In this document: in pieces, positions 1-9,165 of the stretch
How the letters are laid out: each line of letters opens with the position of its first letter
How positions within the stretch are numbered: the first letter of the stretch is position 1
Assembly: GCA_963697355.1 (NCBI GenBank)
Contig: CAVONV010000012.1
Location: 1-64,000, forward strand
Source of the DNA: CAVONV01 sp963697355
Lineage (GTDB): Bacteria > Acidobacteriota > Vicinamibacteria > Marinacidobacterales > DATDRI01
Length of the DNA stretch: 64,000 bases
Direction: 5' to 3'
Made by a program: the position numbers and the translations under genes
The notes under the pieces: model-generated
Told to the model about the DNA's origin: nothing
The model's input: only the letters and a program-made list of their open reading frames with translations
Database searches by the model: none

Positions 1-147
1 ATCTTTTCGTTTTTTTTGGATTTGCATCTGTGTTGCGCGATACTAGGGCTCTGTAAATCACGGTCGGGGTTGCCTCGACCGTACCTGCCGCACCTTGGCG
101 TTTCAAACAACCGAATCTGAAAAAAGAAGCGAACTGGATTGAGAACT

Positions 148-2348
148 ATGCACCGGAAGAAAACTCCGTTTCCCTTGTCGGGACTCATCTTTTCAACTCT
201 GTTGCTTTCTGTTCCTTGGTGCGAGGGTGCCACGGGAGATTGGCCCGATTGGAGAGGACCGCTCCGCAACGGCGTTTCTTTCGAGACGAATCTGCCGACG
301 AGTTGGTCGCCTGAAGGCGAAAACCTGTTGTGGAAGGCGCCTTTTGGCAGTCGCTCGGGGCCCGTTGTACTCGGGGACCGCCTCTACATGGTCAATGGAG
401 TCGGAGAGGGGGCGAGCCGCCAAGAGCGGGTGGTTTGTTTGAATGCCGATACGGGCGAGTTGATTTGGGAGTACCGGTTCAACGTTTATATGAGCGACGT
501 TCCACCGCGACGCGTCGGCTGGGCGCCACCGGTTGTCGACCCCGCTACCGGAAACGTTTACGTCTATGGCGTGGGAGCAACACTTCTCGCGTTCTCAGGA
601 GATGGTGAAGTTGTCTGGGAACGCTCCCTCCAGGAAGAGCTCGGTGTCATCACGACCCATGGAGGACGTACCGTTTCACCCGTCATCGAAGGTGATTTGG
701 TCATCGTCAGCAGCTTGAGCTCGGGGTGGGGAAGTCAGGCCCGCGGCTCGCAACGGTTCTTTGCGTTCGACAAGGCCTCGGGCGAGGTGGTTTGGGTCAG
801 TTCTCCAGGAAGCCGGCCTTACGATACGACCTACGCTCCACCCGTGGCCACGGTGGTCAACGGCACACGAATACTCGTTGCCGGAGGTGGTGATGGAGCC
901 ATACATGCCTTGAAGCCGCAGACGGGCGAGCCGGTTTGGCGCTTCGCCATGAGCAAACGCGGGATCAACAGCGGAGCCGCCATCCACGGCTCGACCGCCA
1001 TTGTCAGTCACGGTGAGGAAAACCTGAGCTCCAGCGAAATGGGACTCATCGTTGCTCTCGATGCCGGCGCGAGTGGTGAAGTCGAGATAGGCCAAGCCTC
1101 ATGGAGCGAATTTGGATTTCTCGGTGGTTTTTCGTCACCGGTCCTCGATGGCGATCGTCTTTATCAAATCGACAATGGTGCGAACTTAGTGGCTTTCGAC
1201 GTCACTTCGGGGAAGCGGCTCTGGAGCTTGAACCTCGGTACCATCCAGCGAGCCTCGCCGGTCCTAGCGGACGGCAAGCTCTACGTGGGTACTCAGAACG
1301 GCAAGTTCTATATCTTGAAACCTGGACCGGAGAAATGCGAGATCCTGGACGAGGATCTGCTCGGCCCGGAAGAGTCGCCGGAGCCCATCCGAGCTTCGGT
1401 CGCCATTTCACGCGGGCGTGTCTATGTCGTGTCCGGCGAAGCCATCTATTGCCTCGGAACAAAGGCCGAAGCAGCGGTGGAGATCCCCGGAGAGGAGCGA
1501 GCCACCTCGTCAGCCGGATTCCGACGCACGTCCAGGTTGTTCCTACGGAATTGTTGTTGAAGCCTGGTGAGACCGTTCAACTCGAGGCCCGCTTGTACGA
1601 CGAGCATGGACGCTCGACGCATGGAAGACGGGTCTCCTGGTCGCTCGATGGGTTGGGGGGCTCTATCAGTGAGGATGGACGATTCACCGCCTCCTCAGAG
1701 TTGGGGGCGCAGGCTGGTCAGGTGAAGGCTGCGCTCGGTGACATTTCGGGCGCCGCACGGGTACGTGTCATACCCTCTCTTCCGTGGAACGAGGACTTCG
1801 AGTCGGTTGCCGTCGATACCGTGCCCCGACATTGGATTGCTGCTTCCGGTAAGTTCAAGGTGCGTGAGGTCGATGGGAACAAGGTTCTCGTCAAACTTGC
1901 CGACAATCCTTTCTTGAGACGCGCCCGTGTCTACATGGGACCCTCGGACTTGTCGGATTACACGATCATGGTGGATGTTCGCGCCAGTGAGAAGCGACGC
2001 CAAATGGGCAATGCCGGTGTCGTGGCGCAGCGGTACGAGCTCGTTCTTTTCGGGAACCATCAAAGGTTGGAGCTACATTCGTGGCAGGCTGAGCCCAAGC
2101 GGACGGTGAAAACGTCTTTCGCCTGGGAGCCCGATACCTGGTACCGAATGAAACTTGAGGTGGAGAACTTAGACGATGGTACGGCGCGCGCGAGGGGAAA
2201 GGTATGGCCGGCGTCCGAGGAAGAGCCTTCCGCTTGGACGATCGAAAAGATCGATCCGAATCCCAACGTTCAAGGAAGCCCGGGAATCTATGCCGATGCA
2301 CCGGCTGAGATTTTTTTCGACAAACTCGAGGTGAGACACAACCCATGA
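148..2348 (+). CDS. Secreted PQQ-like beta-propeller protein with Ig-like and LamG-like tail (frameshifted)
   Basis: Residues 1 to about 450 form a PQQ-like beta-propeller: repeated blades of the type 'sPv..g.rly...g..v.aLd..tGe.vW', preceded by the entry motif DWPDWRGPLRNGVS just after a signal peptide (hydrophobic LSGLIFSTLLLSVPWCEGA). The reading frame breaks near 1490-1520. The first frame stops at 1560 with an unrelated tail, while another frame continues seamlessly from about 1510 with an Ig-like (Big_2-type) domain (VVPTELLLKPGETVQL) and then a LamG/3-keto-disaccharide-hydrolase-like jelly-roll to 2348. One indel therefore splits a protein of about 730 residues. I prefer the ATG at 148 over the TTG at 139. 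The stop overlaps the next gene by 4 bases (ATGA), implying translational coupling. Substrate and role are unknown; PQQ binding itself is not demonstrated, since the repeat is structural. Confidence 0.8.
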
Positions 2349-3904
2349 CCGTAAGAAAACAAATTCGACCGATCTTAGTGGTGGGAGTCGCCGGTTTGGC
2401 GCTGGTGGCGTTCGCTTTGTCACCCTGGCCGCTTGAGGCGCCTTCTGCTTCTGCATCGGCATCGGACTTCAGCACCGGGGATTGGCCCATGTGGGGCGGC
2501 ACGCCCGATCGCAACATGGTCTCCTGCATGATAGGACTTCCCTCTCATTGGGACGTCTCGAAGAAGAAGAACGTGAAGTGGGTGGCGGGCCTCGGTTCGC
2601 AATCCTACGGTAATCCTGTCGTCGCCGGCGGCAAGGTTTTTGTCGGCACGAACAACGAGGCGCTGTACGATCCCAAGCAAGGCGGCGATCGAGGTGTGCT
2701 CATGGCCTTCGAGGAGTCGGATGGGGAGTTTCTCTGGCAAGCCACGCCCGAGAAGCTTGCGACCGGACGGGTCAACGACTGGCCGTTCCAGGGAGTTTGT
2801 TCCTCTCCGCTGGTCGAGGGAGAGCGTCTCTACTATGTGACCAACCGCTGCGAAGTCGTTTGTCTCGACACCGAGGGCTTCCGAGACGGCGAGAACGACG
2901 GTCCCTTCACCGACGAGAAGTTCACCTCGGAGAACGACGGCGATATCATCTGGAAGTACGACATGATCGAGGAGGTGGGCTCGTTTCCCCACAACATGTG
3001 CAACTCGTCTCCGGTGTTCTACGGAGACCTCATTTTCGTCAGCACCTCGAACGGCCACGACGAAAGCCACGTCAACCTACCTTCACCTCGCACTCCCGCC
3101 ATCATCGCCGTCAACAAGAAGACCGGCAAGCTCGTTTGGGAGGACAACTCGGTGGGAGAGCGCATCCTTCACGGACAGTGGTCGTCGGCCGCGGTCGGAG
3201 AGATCGGCGGCGTTGCCCAGGTCGTGATGGGACAAGGCGACGGTTGGGTTCGAGGCTACAAGGCGCTCACCGGCGAGAAGCTCTGGGAGTTCGACACCAA
3301 CCCCAAGGACGCGGAGTGGCCGGATACGCGCAACAACGTCATCAGCACTCCCGTCATCCACGACAACAAGGTCTACATCGCGAACGGCCAAGATCCCGAG
3401 CACGGCGAGGGCGTCGGCCACTTGTACTGCATCGACGGCACGAAACGCGGCGACATCACCGAGAGCGGTCGACTGTGGCACTACGATAAGATTCGACGGT
3501 CGATCTCGACGCCGGCCATCCATGATGGTCTGGTCTACATGCCGGACTTCAGCGGCTTCTTCCACTGCCTCGACGCCGAGACCGGCGAAGCTCAATGGGT
3601 ACACGACACCTTCGCCGCCGTTTGGGGCTCTCCTCTGATCGCGGACGGCAAGGTCTACCTCGGTGACGAGGACGGTGACATCGTGGTGCTGAAGCCCGGG
3701 CAAGAAGAAGTCGTGCTGAGCGAGATGAACATGGAAAGCTCGGTTTACAGCAGCCCCATCCCCGCCAACGGCGTGCTGTTCATCGCCAGCCGGAATCAGC
3801 TCTTCGCCTTGGAGCAAAACCTTAGGTACTCAATCACTTTGCGTAGCAAGACACTCGCGAAGTCTGCTCTCGGCCCTTGTACTCACTTTTGCGGCGAGCG
3901 CTGA
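2345..3904 (+). CDS. Secreted PQQ-like beta-propeller protein
   Basis: This is a propeller protein of about 490-519 residues. The N-terminus (MTVRKQIRPILVVGVAGLALVAF) is a signal peptide or anchor, followed by a small-residue linker and the family entry motif DWPMWGGTPDRNMVS. Blades are visible along the whole length (for example KTGKLVWEDNS, LTGEKLWEFDT, AETGEAQWVHD, DGKVYLGDEDGD). The start overlaps the stop of the upstream propeller gene (ATGA), so the two are probably one operon. The last 25 or so residues after LFALEQNL look non-native: they read through into what appears to be the signal peptide of the next gene, so an indel near 3820 probably hides the true stop. The likely location is periplasmic or outer-membrane associated. 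Function is not known. Confidence 0.85.
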   Translation: MTVRKQIRPILVVGVAGLALVAFALSPWPLEAPSASASASDFSTGDWPMWGGTPDRNMVSCMIGLPSHWDVSKKKNVKWVAGLGSQSYGNPVVAGGKVFVGTNNEALYDPKQGGDRGVLMAFEESDGEFLWQATPEKLATGRVNDWPFQGVCSSPLVEGERLYYVTNRCEVVCLDTEGFRDGENDGPFTDEKFTSENDGDIIWKYDMIEEVGSFPHNMCNSSPVFYGDLIFVSTSNGHDESHVNLPSPRTPAIIAVNKKTGKLVWEDNSVGERILHGQWSSAAVGEIGGVAQVVMGQGDGWVRGYKALTGEKLWEFDTNPKDAEWPDTRNNVISTPVIHDNKVYIANGQDPEHGEGVGHLYCIDGTKRGDITESGRLWHYDKIRRSISTPAIHDGLVYMPDFSGFFHCLDAETGEAQWVHDTFAAVWGSPLIADGKVYLGDEDGDIVVLKPGQEEVVLSEMNMESSVYSSPIPANGVLFIASRNQLFALEQNLRYSITLRSKTLAKSALGPCTHFCGER

Positions 3905-3967
3905 GATCACGGGAGAGCCGCCGAGGCATCGCCGGACAACTGGAGCCAGTTCCGTGGCAATCCTCGT

Positions 3968-4975
3968 TTGACCGGCGTCTCCTCGACACCGCTCCCGGAG
4001 GATTTGAAGCTTCTTTGGACTTATGAGGCGGGTGAGTCCGTGGAGTCTTCGGCCGCTATCGTCGACGGTGTCGTCTTTGTCGGCTCCATCCCGGCGAGTT
4101 GGTGGCGCTCAATCTGGAGGATGGAACGCCGCTGGAAGTACCGCGTCGGTGAAGAAGGGATTGGAGAGTCCTCGCCTGCCGTTGACGATGGCGTGGTCTA
4201 TATCGGTGATTTGGCGGGAATCGTACATGCCGTCTCCGCCGAGAAAGGTGAACGCCTCTGGACGTTTGCGACCGAGGGCGAGATCAAATCATCTCCCGTC
4301 GTGGTCGACGACAAGGTGCTCGTCGGATCCTATGACGAGCATCTGTATTGTCTTTCCGCTCAGAACGGAGAGCTGCTTTGGAAATTGCAGACCGAGGGCT
4401 ACATGCATGGTACGCCGGCGGTGAGCGAGGGGATCGCCTACGTCACCGGATGCGATGCCGTACTCCGAGGAGTCCGAATCACCGACGGCGAGCAAGTGAA
4501 AGTCATTGATTCAGGTGCCTATACCGGTGCTTCTCCGGCACTCGTCGCCGACATGGCTTATTACGGAACCTTCGACAATGAAGTTCTGGCGGTCAACCTG
4601 AGCTCGGAGACCTTGGTGTGGCGTTATGAGCATCCTACTCGTCATTTTCCCTTTTACTCTTCGGCAGCGGTGATGGACGGCAAGGTTGTTCTGGGCGGAC
4701 GCGACAAGATGGTTCACTGCCTGGTTGCAGAGACCGGCGAAGCCCTTTGGACCTTCCGGACCAATGCACGCGTGGAGTCGTCACCCGCGGTGGCAGGCGG
4801 TCGCGTCTACATCGGCTCGAATGACGGACGCCTCTATGCGCTTGACCTCGAGAGCGGTGAGAAAGTGTGGGAATTCAACGCCGGTGCGCCGTTATCCTCT
4901 TCGCCGGCTATTGCCTCGGGACGGCTGGTCATCGGCTCTCTGGACGGCCGGGTCTATTGCTTCGGCAAGCAATGA
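3968..4975 (+). CDS. PQQ-like beta-propeller protein, frame-damaged N-terminus
   Basis: At least 335 residues of PQQ-like blades run to the stop at 4975 (AQNGELLWKLQT, ETGEALWTFRT, ESGEKVWEFNA). The given start is only the first usable codon in the frame. Conserved sequence extends upstream: in the same frame the entry motif NWSQFRGNPRLTGVSS begins near 3940, and another frame at about 3865-3900 reads SLLSALVLTFAASA, a good signal-peptide core. The original start was therefore probably near 3825, with two indels in between. A second compensating pair lies at about 4090 and 4132: the strand-consensus frame gives a garbled stretch, whereas the adjacent frame gives GELVALNLEDGTPL, a perfect blade motif that rejoins WKYRVGEEG. 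It is the third tandem propeller gene of the run. Confidence 0.75.
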   Translation: MTGVSSTPLPEDLKLLWTYEAGESVESSAAIVDGVVFVGSIPASWWRSIWRMERRWKYRVGEEGIGESSPAVDDGVVYIGDLAGIVHAVSAEKGERLWTFATEGEIKSSPVVVDDKVLVGSYDEHLYCLSAQNGELLWKLQTEGYMHGTPAVSEGIAYVTGCDAVLRGVRITDGEQVKVIDSGAYTGASPALVADMAYYGTFDNEVLAVNLSSETLVWRYEHPTRHFPFYSSAAVMDGKVVLGGRDKMVHCLVAETGEALWTFRTNARVESSPAVAGGRVYIGSNDGRLYALDLESGEKVWEFNAGAPLSSSPAIASGRLVIGSLDGRVYCFGKQ

Positions 4976-5095
4976 GATCTTAACAGTCCGCCCGCGCCGT
5001 TCCTCCACCTAGGTAGATCATCACACGCTTGGTGTGGGCAGACTGAGTTCCGGCTGGTTGCCATGTGACAGGGATGGAAGGGAGATGAGTCAAGA

Positions 5096-5545
5096 ATGAA
5101 ATGGATGGTATTCGTATTGGGTGCGGTGGTTCTATGGGGCATGTATGGGCCCGCGCTGCATAGTGGCCAAGTGAAGCTTGGTAGTCCCATGCGGGCGCTT
5201 TTGTGCGTCGGCTTGGCTTACTTCTTAGTGGGTGTCTTAATCCCGGTTGTCATATTGGCCCGAGAAGGGGAGCTTCTCAACTTCAACTGGTCCGGTTCGG
5301 TGGCGGCAACCCTTGCCGGTGTACTAGGTGCTGTGGGCGCGGTTTGCATCATATATGCCTTTAGGGCAGGAGGGCTGCCTATGTATGTGATGCCGCTCGT
5401 CTTTGCGGGAGCACCTCTTGTCAACGTTGTCGTTTCTATGGCGATGCACCCTCCCAAAACGAGTCCGAGTCCAATGCTTTATATTGGCTTCTTGTTCGCT
5501 GCGGTGGGCGCGTGGATGGTGCTCTACTTCAAACCGGTCTCTTGA
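5096..5545 (+). CDS. Small five-helix membrane protein, EamA/DMT-like half
   Basis: A 149-residue, very hydrophobic protein with about five transmembrane segments (residues roughly 2-21, 31-55, 68-89, 96-115 and 125-146). The pattern of helices beginning with short charged loops, the AGVLGAVGAVCIIYAFRAG segment and a terminal LYIGFLFAAVGAWMV helix resemble one five-helix half of an EamA drug/metabolite transporter. Such half-length proteins would have to dimerise. There is no sequence motif that gives a substrate. It stands alone, 120 bases after the propeller run, with a GGGAGATGAG stretch before the ATG serving as a ribosome site. An intact small hypothetical membrane protein is the safe reading; the EamA assignment is an inference from topology. 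Confidence 0.7.
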   Translation: MKWMVFVLGAVVLWGMYGPALHSGQVKLGSPMRALLCVGLAYFLVGVLIPVVILAREGELLNFNWSGSVAATLAGVLGAVGAVCIIYAFRAGGLPMYVMPLVFAGAPLVNVVVSMAMHPPKTSPSPMLYIGFLFAAVGAWMVLYFKPVS

Positions 5546-5581
5546 CCAGGTGTCAGCGCTGGGTTTGGCGGGGAACGCTTT

Positions 5582-5773
5582 TCATCCTGCGTGGAGGTAT
5601 TGGGGTCGGCGGTTCTCGATATCCGATGACGCTAGGTCGTTTGTGACGTTGACCTCGAGCTCCGGGCGTCTCGTTGAGCGGGTGTCATCTTCGGTCGAAC
5701 ACATGTGGCCGAAGACCACCGCCACGATGAAGCCAGCGGCCATCCAAGCTAGAGCTAGCAGTATAGCAGTCAT
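5582..5773 (-). CDS. Small single-pass membrane protein, hypothetical
   Basis: A 63-residue reading frame whose first 22 residues (ILLALAWMAAGFIVAVVFGH) form one clear membrane helix, followed by a polar, acidic tail. A strong ribosome site, GGAGGAAG, lies 11 bases before the ATG on the minus strand, which is the main reason to believe it. It lies tail to tail with the preceding plus-strand membrane gene. I do not recognise the family. It could be a small envelope or regulatory membrane protein, or a chance frame; the codon third positions are not decisive at this length. Confidence 0.45.
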   Translation of the reverse strand: MTAILLALAWMAAGFIVAVVFGHMCSTEDDTRSTRRPELEVNVTNDLASSDIENRRPQYLHAG

Positions 5774-6043
5774 AAGAAAGTTGGCTTCCTCCGACGCGTT
5801 CCAAGGTTATTCCATCATCTGTTGGCTGATAGCCCTGTGATCATGAGCGTGTGGTATTCCCTACAAAAAGCCGAGGGTAAAACCCTTCACGTGGAAGAGA
5901 AAACGAGATCATGCGGAAAAAAGGAATGCGATAATCGCAAAAAACTGATGACAGGAAGTTGTTGAGCTGCTATACTGCGTTCGCATTCAAACAACACAAT
6001 TGACAGGCGCGTCCCAACCCGCTCTGTCGAAGAGGACTTCGAC

Positions 6044-6364
6044 ATGGCTGAACGACGCTTAGCATTTGGTTGGTCTCTCCTGATGTTCGTCAAACAACGC
6101 CCTGGTGTTTTCGAGCTTTTTGATGAAGAGGGAATGACGATATACATCGAGGGTGCCGCGAATATCCGTCAGTGTCTCGAACGTCATCTGTCCAAGGACG
6201 ATTCAGGATACGTTTGGAAGAAAGCAAAAGTCGTCGGCTGCGACTACAGAGATGATTATCGGGAACAAGAGCAACTCATGTTGAAATTCCACCGCGACAT
6301 CTTTGGAACGGAACCCATATGTAACACTCTCTTCGCGAGCAAGTCTCCAGTTCTCGATATGTGA
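6044..6364 (+). CDS. GIY-YIG-like domain protein, hypothetical
   Basis: A 106-residue protein containing the pattern 'GVFELFDEEGMTIYIEGAANIRQCLERHL' in shortened sense: a beta hairpin ending in IYIEGA, then a helix with an arginine, then a C-terminal RDDYREQEQLMLKFHRDIFGTEPICN. This is the arrangement of the GIY-YIG-like family (strand GVY, strand YIG, helix with R, then a glutamate-bearing helix and a closing P-x-N). The true GIY and YIG triads are replaced by GVF and YIE, so nuclease activity is doubtful. I suggest a divergent GIY-YIG-like domain (DUF7508 type) rather than an active endonuclease. No operon partner is evident. Confidence 0.5.
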   Translation: MAERRLAFGWSLLMFVKQRPGVFELFDEEGMTIYIEGAANIRQCLERHLSKDDSGYVWKKAKVVGCDYRDDYREQEQLMLKFHRDIFGTEPICNTLFASKSPVLDM

Positions 6365-7000
6365 TTCTACGTTCCCGCATTGCCGTCACAGGTGACGCGA
6401 GGAGATCCCCGGTCGACCCCGCTTTTTCTATCCGTATGAACTCATGCGTTAAGAGTGAATTCCAGCTACGAACGTGCTAATCTAATTCCAATCCCCCAGG
6501 AATTGAACGAAAGGACGTCCCCAACCTCGTCCCAAGGCGTCGACGTGATGGGTTGTGGATCTCTTTCTCTGTCTCATCGCCCATCACCTATTAATCAGAC
6601 CTCTGGTTGTCGAATCACGGAGAATGCGGGTTTGCATGCTTACATCGTGGAAGCGAGAAACGGTTCATCATCCGCGGAGAGCTCAAAGGACGCGGTTACT
6701 GGAGTGACCGCGGACCGGTTTACAGAGGAGATCGATCTGTAGTGGAAATTCCATTGATCGTCGGCTTTTCCCCACAACTGGGATCTTCAACCTCGGACGG
6801 TAACCTGTTGTATTCACGAGGCCAAGTCTCTTGAGACTCGATTCGAGTTCCTTCTGGTCCCCGCCTTTTAGTGGCGGAGAACTTGCATGTTCCACAGGCA
6901 GGGGAGACCGATATCGCCTCTCCGAGCAGTCTGAACAGGACTTGTGTGACTGGAGAAGTGCGACGGTGATTCGCGACTCCACTAGAACGAAGGCAAAACG
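6365..7000 (+). other. Intergenic stretch, no supported gene
   Basis: About 640 bases between the GIY-YIG-like gene and the ExeA-type ATPase. Short frames exist (for example 6455-6742 and 6607-6834), but none shows a recognisable domain, a good ribosome site or a signal peptide. The last 40 bases hold a GAAGG element before the ATG at 7001. I see no terminator, tRNA or repeat. Confidence 0.4.
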
Positions 7001-8881
7001 ATGTTTGAAGCTCATTTTCGACTCAAGACCAAGCCCTTCAGCCATGTAGCAGCACAAGGTTTTGTTTACCAAAGCCGTGAACTGAAGGAGGCTTCAGTAC
7101 ACTTCCAGTATGCTTTGGAGAATGCGGATGCCATGCTCTTGCTTACCGGTGAAGTCGGCACCGGCAAGACGACGGCGATCCAGAGTCTGGTCCAACTTCT
7201 GCCGGAAAACTCGTCTGTCGCGTTGCTGAGCCACAGCACCTTCACCCCTCGCGAAATGCTTCAAGAGATCGCCATGTCTTTTGGAGTCGAGACGGCGAAG
7301 CGCGAGACGAAACCCATGCTGATCCGGAAGATGGAGAAACACCTGAAGGCGCTGCGCTCAGATGGGCGACAGCTGTTGGTGATAGTGGATGAAGCGCATC
7401 TGCTCTCGATTGCGGCTCTCCAAGAGCTCAGGCTTCTATCCAACCTCAGGTTCGAGGAGACTCAGCTCATCCAGATCTGGCTCGTCGGGCAGCCGGAGCT
7501 CCTTGTTCAACTGCGAAAGCCCAAGTTAAGGTCCTTGCGCCAGAGGATCAGCATAAGGTACGAGCTCAAACCGCTTCGACGGGACGACACGGAAAACTAT
7601 CTCGTCCATCGACTGAGAGCGGCGGGCTGCGAGCAAGCGGAAAAGGTGTTCTCGCCGAAAGCGTTGGACATCTTACAGGAGATCAGTCACGGTATTCCTC
7701 GCGAGATCAACGTGGTTGCCGGCCAAGCGATGCTCAATGCGTTTATCGACGACGACCACGTCGTGAAACAAAGACACGTCATAACCGTGAAATCCAACTA
7801 TGGATTCGAGGGACTCGAAACCGAACTACCGCGAAGCATTGAACCGGAGAAAGAAGCTCCAGATCATTCTCCTCCTCTGACTCCAGTCCCAAGGAAGATT
7901 CGTTCCGTGTCAAGGCAACGTCCTAGCGTCTCGTCTCTTGCGTCGGAGTCAACACCGACGTGCGACATCGAGCTATCGAGCAGTGAAGGGCAACCACTAT
8001 CGATCGCGCCCTCACAAGCCGAGCCCGCGCCGGCGGCCGAGCCCGAAGTCCTCGAAGCTTCGAACAGCACTGTATTTGACGATCGAATGGAAGATGGCGG
8101 GCAGATTCTACTTCCCACTGCCTCCGCCGATGAAGACGTTCAAAGCAAAGGGCTTATAACGGCGGAAACGGATGCGGTATTCGTTGATGATCCATCACCC
8201 TCCGTTTCGGAACCGCTGCGAATATTGATGGATAGCGGGCCAGATCGGGACGCTGCAGAGGCTGCCGTCGCGTGGATGCCTTTTGCACTGTCCATCAAGA
8301 AAGTCCTCCGTCTTTTTGGGGCGTTGGCGGTTTCCGCCCTCGCCGTAACATGGCTCATCTCCGCGCGGTCCACAATATCGATGCCTGAGATTGACGAGGC
8401 TAGAGACCATCCGCGAAGAGAACAGGGAGTGGGAGCTGTTTCCGCTGACGAGGACGGCGATAAGGACCCGGATGCGACAGAGCCCGTGACACTCCAGAGC
8501 AACGAAACGGCAGGGCAACCGAGAACCGAGTCACCGGTGGCAGAGTCCACGACGAGCCCAACGCCGGTCATCCTGGACAAGCGGGTCGTCGAACGTGATT
8601 TTCAGGGTTCGATGACCGTCCAGATTGCGTCGCTGTTGTCACGTGAATCAGCTGATCGCGTTCTTGCCGAAGCGGAGGCGCGGACGGGGCTTCAAGGGGT
8701 CGTCTACCCCCCAATGGGTCAGGAATCACAATGGTACGTGATCTACTTGGGCTCGTTCACAAGCGTAAAAACGGCCGAAGAAGCGGTTCGACCGCTTTTT
8801 GTTGAACAGCTCATCACCGAAGTGCTCGTGAAACCCGTCCCCAGAGGTTACGAGCCGCAATTGGCCGGGGAACTGGAGTAG
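7001..8881 (+). CDS. ExeA-type AAA ATPase with membrane segment and C-terminal SPOR domain
   Basis: A 626-residue protein. Residues 1-270 are an ExeA/GspA-type AAA ATPase: MFEAHFRLKTKPF start, Walker A GEVGTGKTT (50-58), Walker B LLVIVDEAH (125-133), and downstream LVGQPEL and GIPREIN motifs typical of this family. Then comes an acidic, proline/serine-rich linker, one membrane helix at about 430-450 (LRLFGALAVSALAVTWLI), a second linker, and a C-terminal SPOR domain (about 535-620, VQIASL ... WYVIYLGSF). SPOR domains bind denuded septal peptidoglycan, while ExeA ATPases bind cell wall and help secretin assembly. A cytoplasmic ATPase tethered to periplasmic wall contact, akin to DamX/GspA, is the likely arrangement. 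No secretion genes lie nearby. Confidence 0.85.
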   Translation: MFEAHFRLKTKPFSHVAAQGFVYQSRELKEASVHFQYALENADAMLLLTGEVGTGKTTAIQSLVQLLPENSSVALLSHSTFTPREMLQEIAMSFGVETAKRETKPMLIRKMEKHLKALRSDGRQLLVIVDEAHLLSIAALQELRLLSNLRFEETQLIQIWLVGQPELLVQLRKPKLRSLRQRISIRYELKPLRRDDTENYLVHRLRAAGCEQAEKVFSPKALDILQEISHGIPREINVVAGQAMLNAFIDDDHVVKQRHVITVKSNYGFEGLETELPRSIEPEKEAPDHSPPLTPVPRKIRSVSRQRPSVSSLASESTPTCDIELSSSEGQPLSIAPSQAEPAPAAEPEVLEASNSTVFDDRMEDGGQILLPTASADEDVQSKGLITAETDAVFVDDPSPSVSEPLRILMDSGPDRDAAEAAVAWMPFALSIKKVLRLFGALAVSALAVTWLISARSTISMPEIDEARDHPRREQGVGAVSADEDGDKDPDATEPVTLQSNETAGQPRTESPVAESTTSPTPVILDKRVVERDFQGSMTVQIASLLSRESADRVLAEAEARTGLQGVVYPPMGQESQWYVIYLGSFTSVKTAEEAVRPLFVEQLITEVLVKPVPRGYEPQLAGELE

Positions 8882-9165
8882 GCGGTCGCTGCAGTAACTC
8901 AGACGTTTGGACTCGATCACCGCAAGACAGCAAACACCGAGAACCTTCCACTTCCTCGCCGAATCACGCTGCAAGTTGTTGGCTCACAAGCAGGCATCGT
9001 ATAGCATGTCTCAATCGTGAACGATGACGGCTCGGTGAGTGTAGAGCTCCGCTGCGACATCCACCATCGGCTCATGGCCTTTGGCAAGAAAGGCATCCTC
9101 CCTTCATCGGCTCCAGTTTTTCTGTGGACCGACCTCGACAATAACGTTCACGGAGGGTACGCGGG

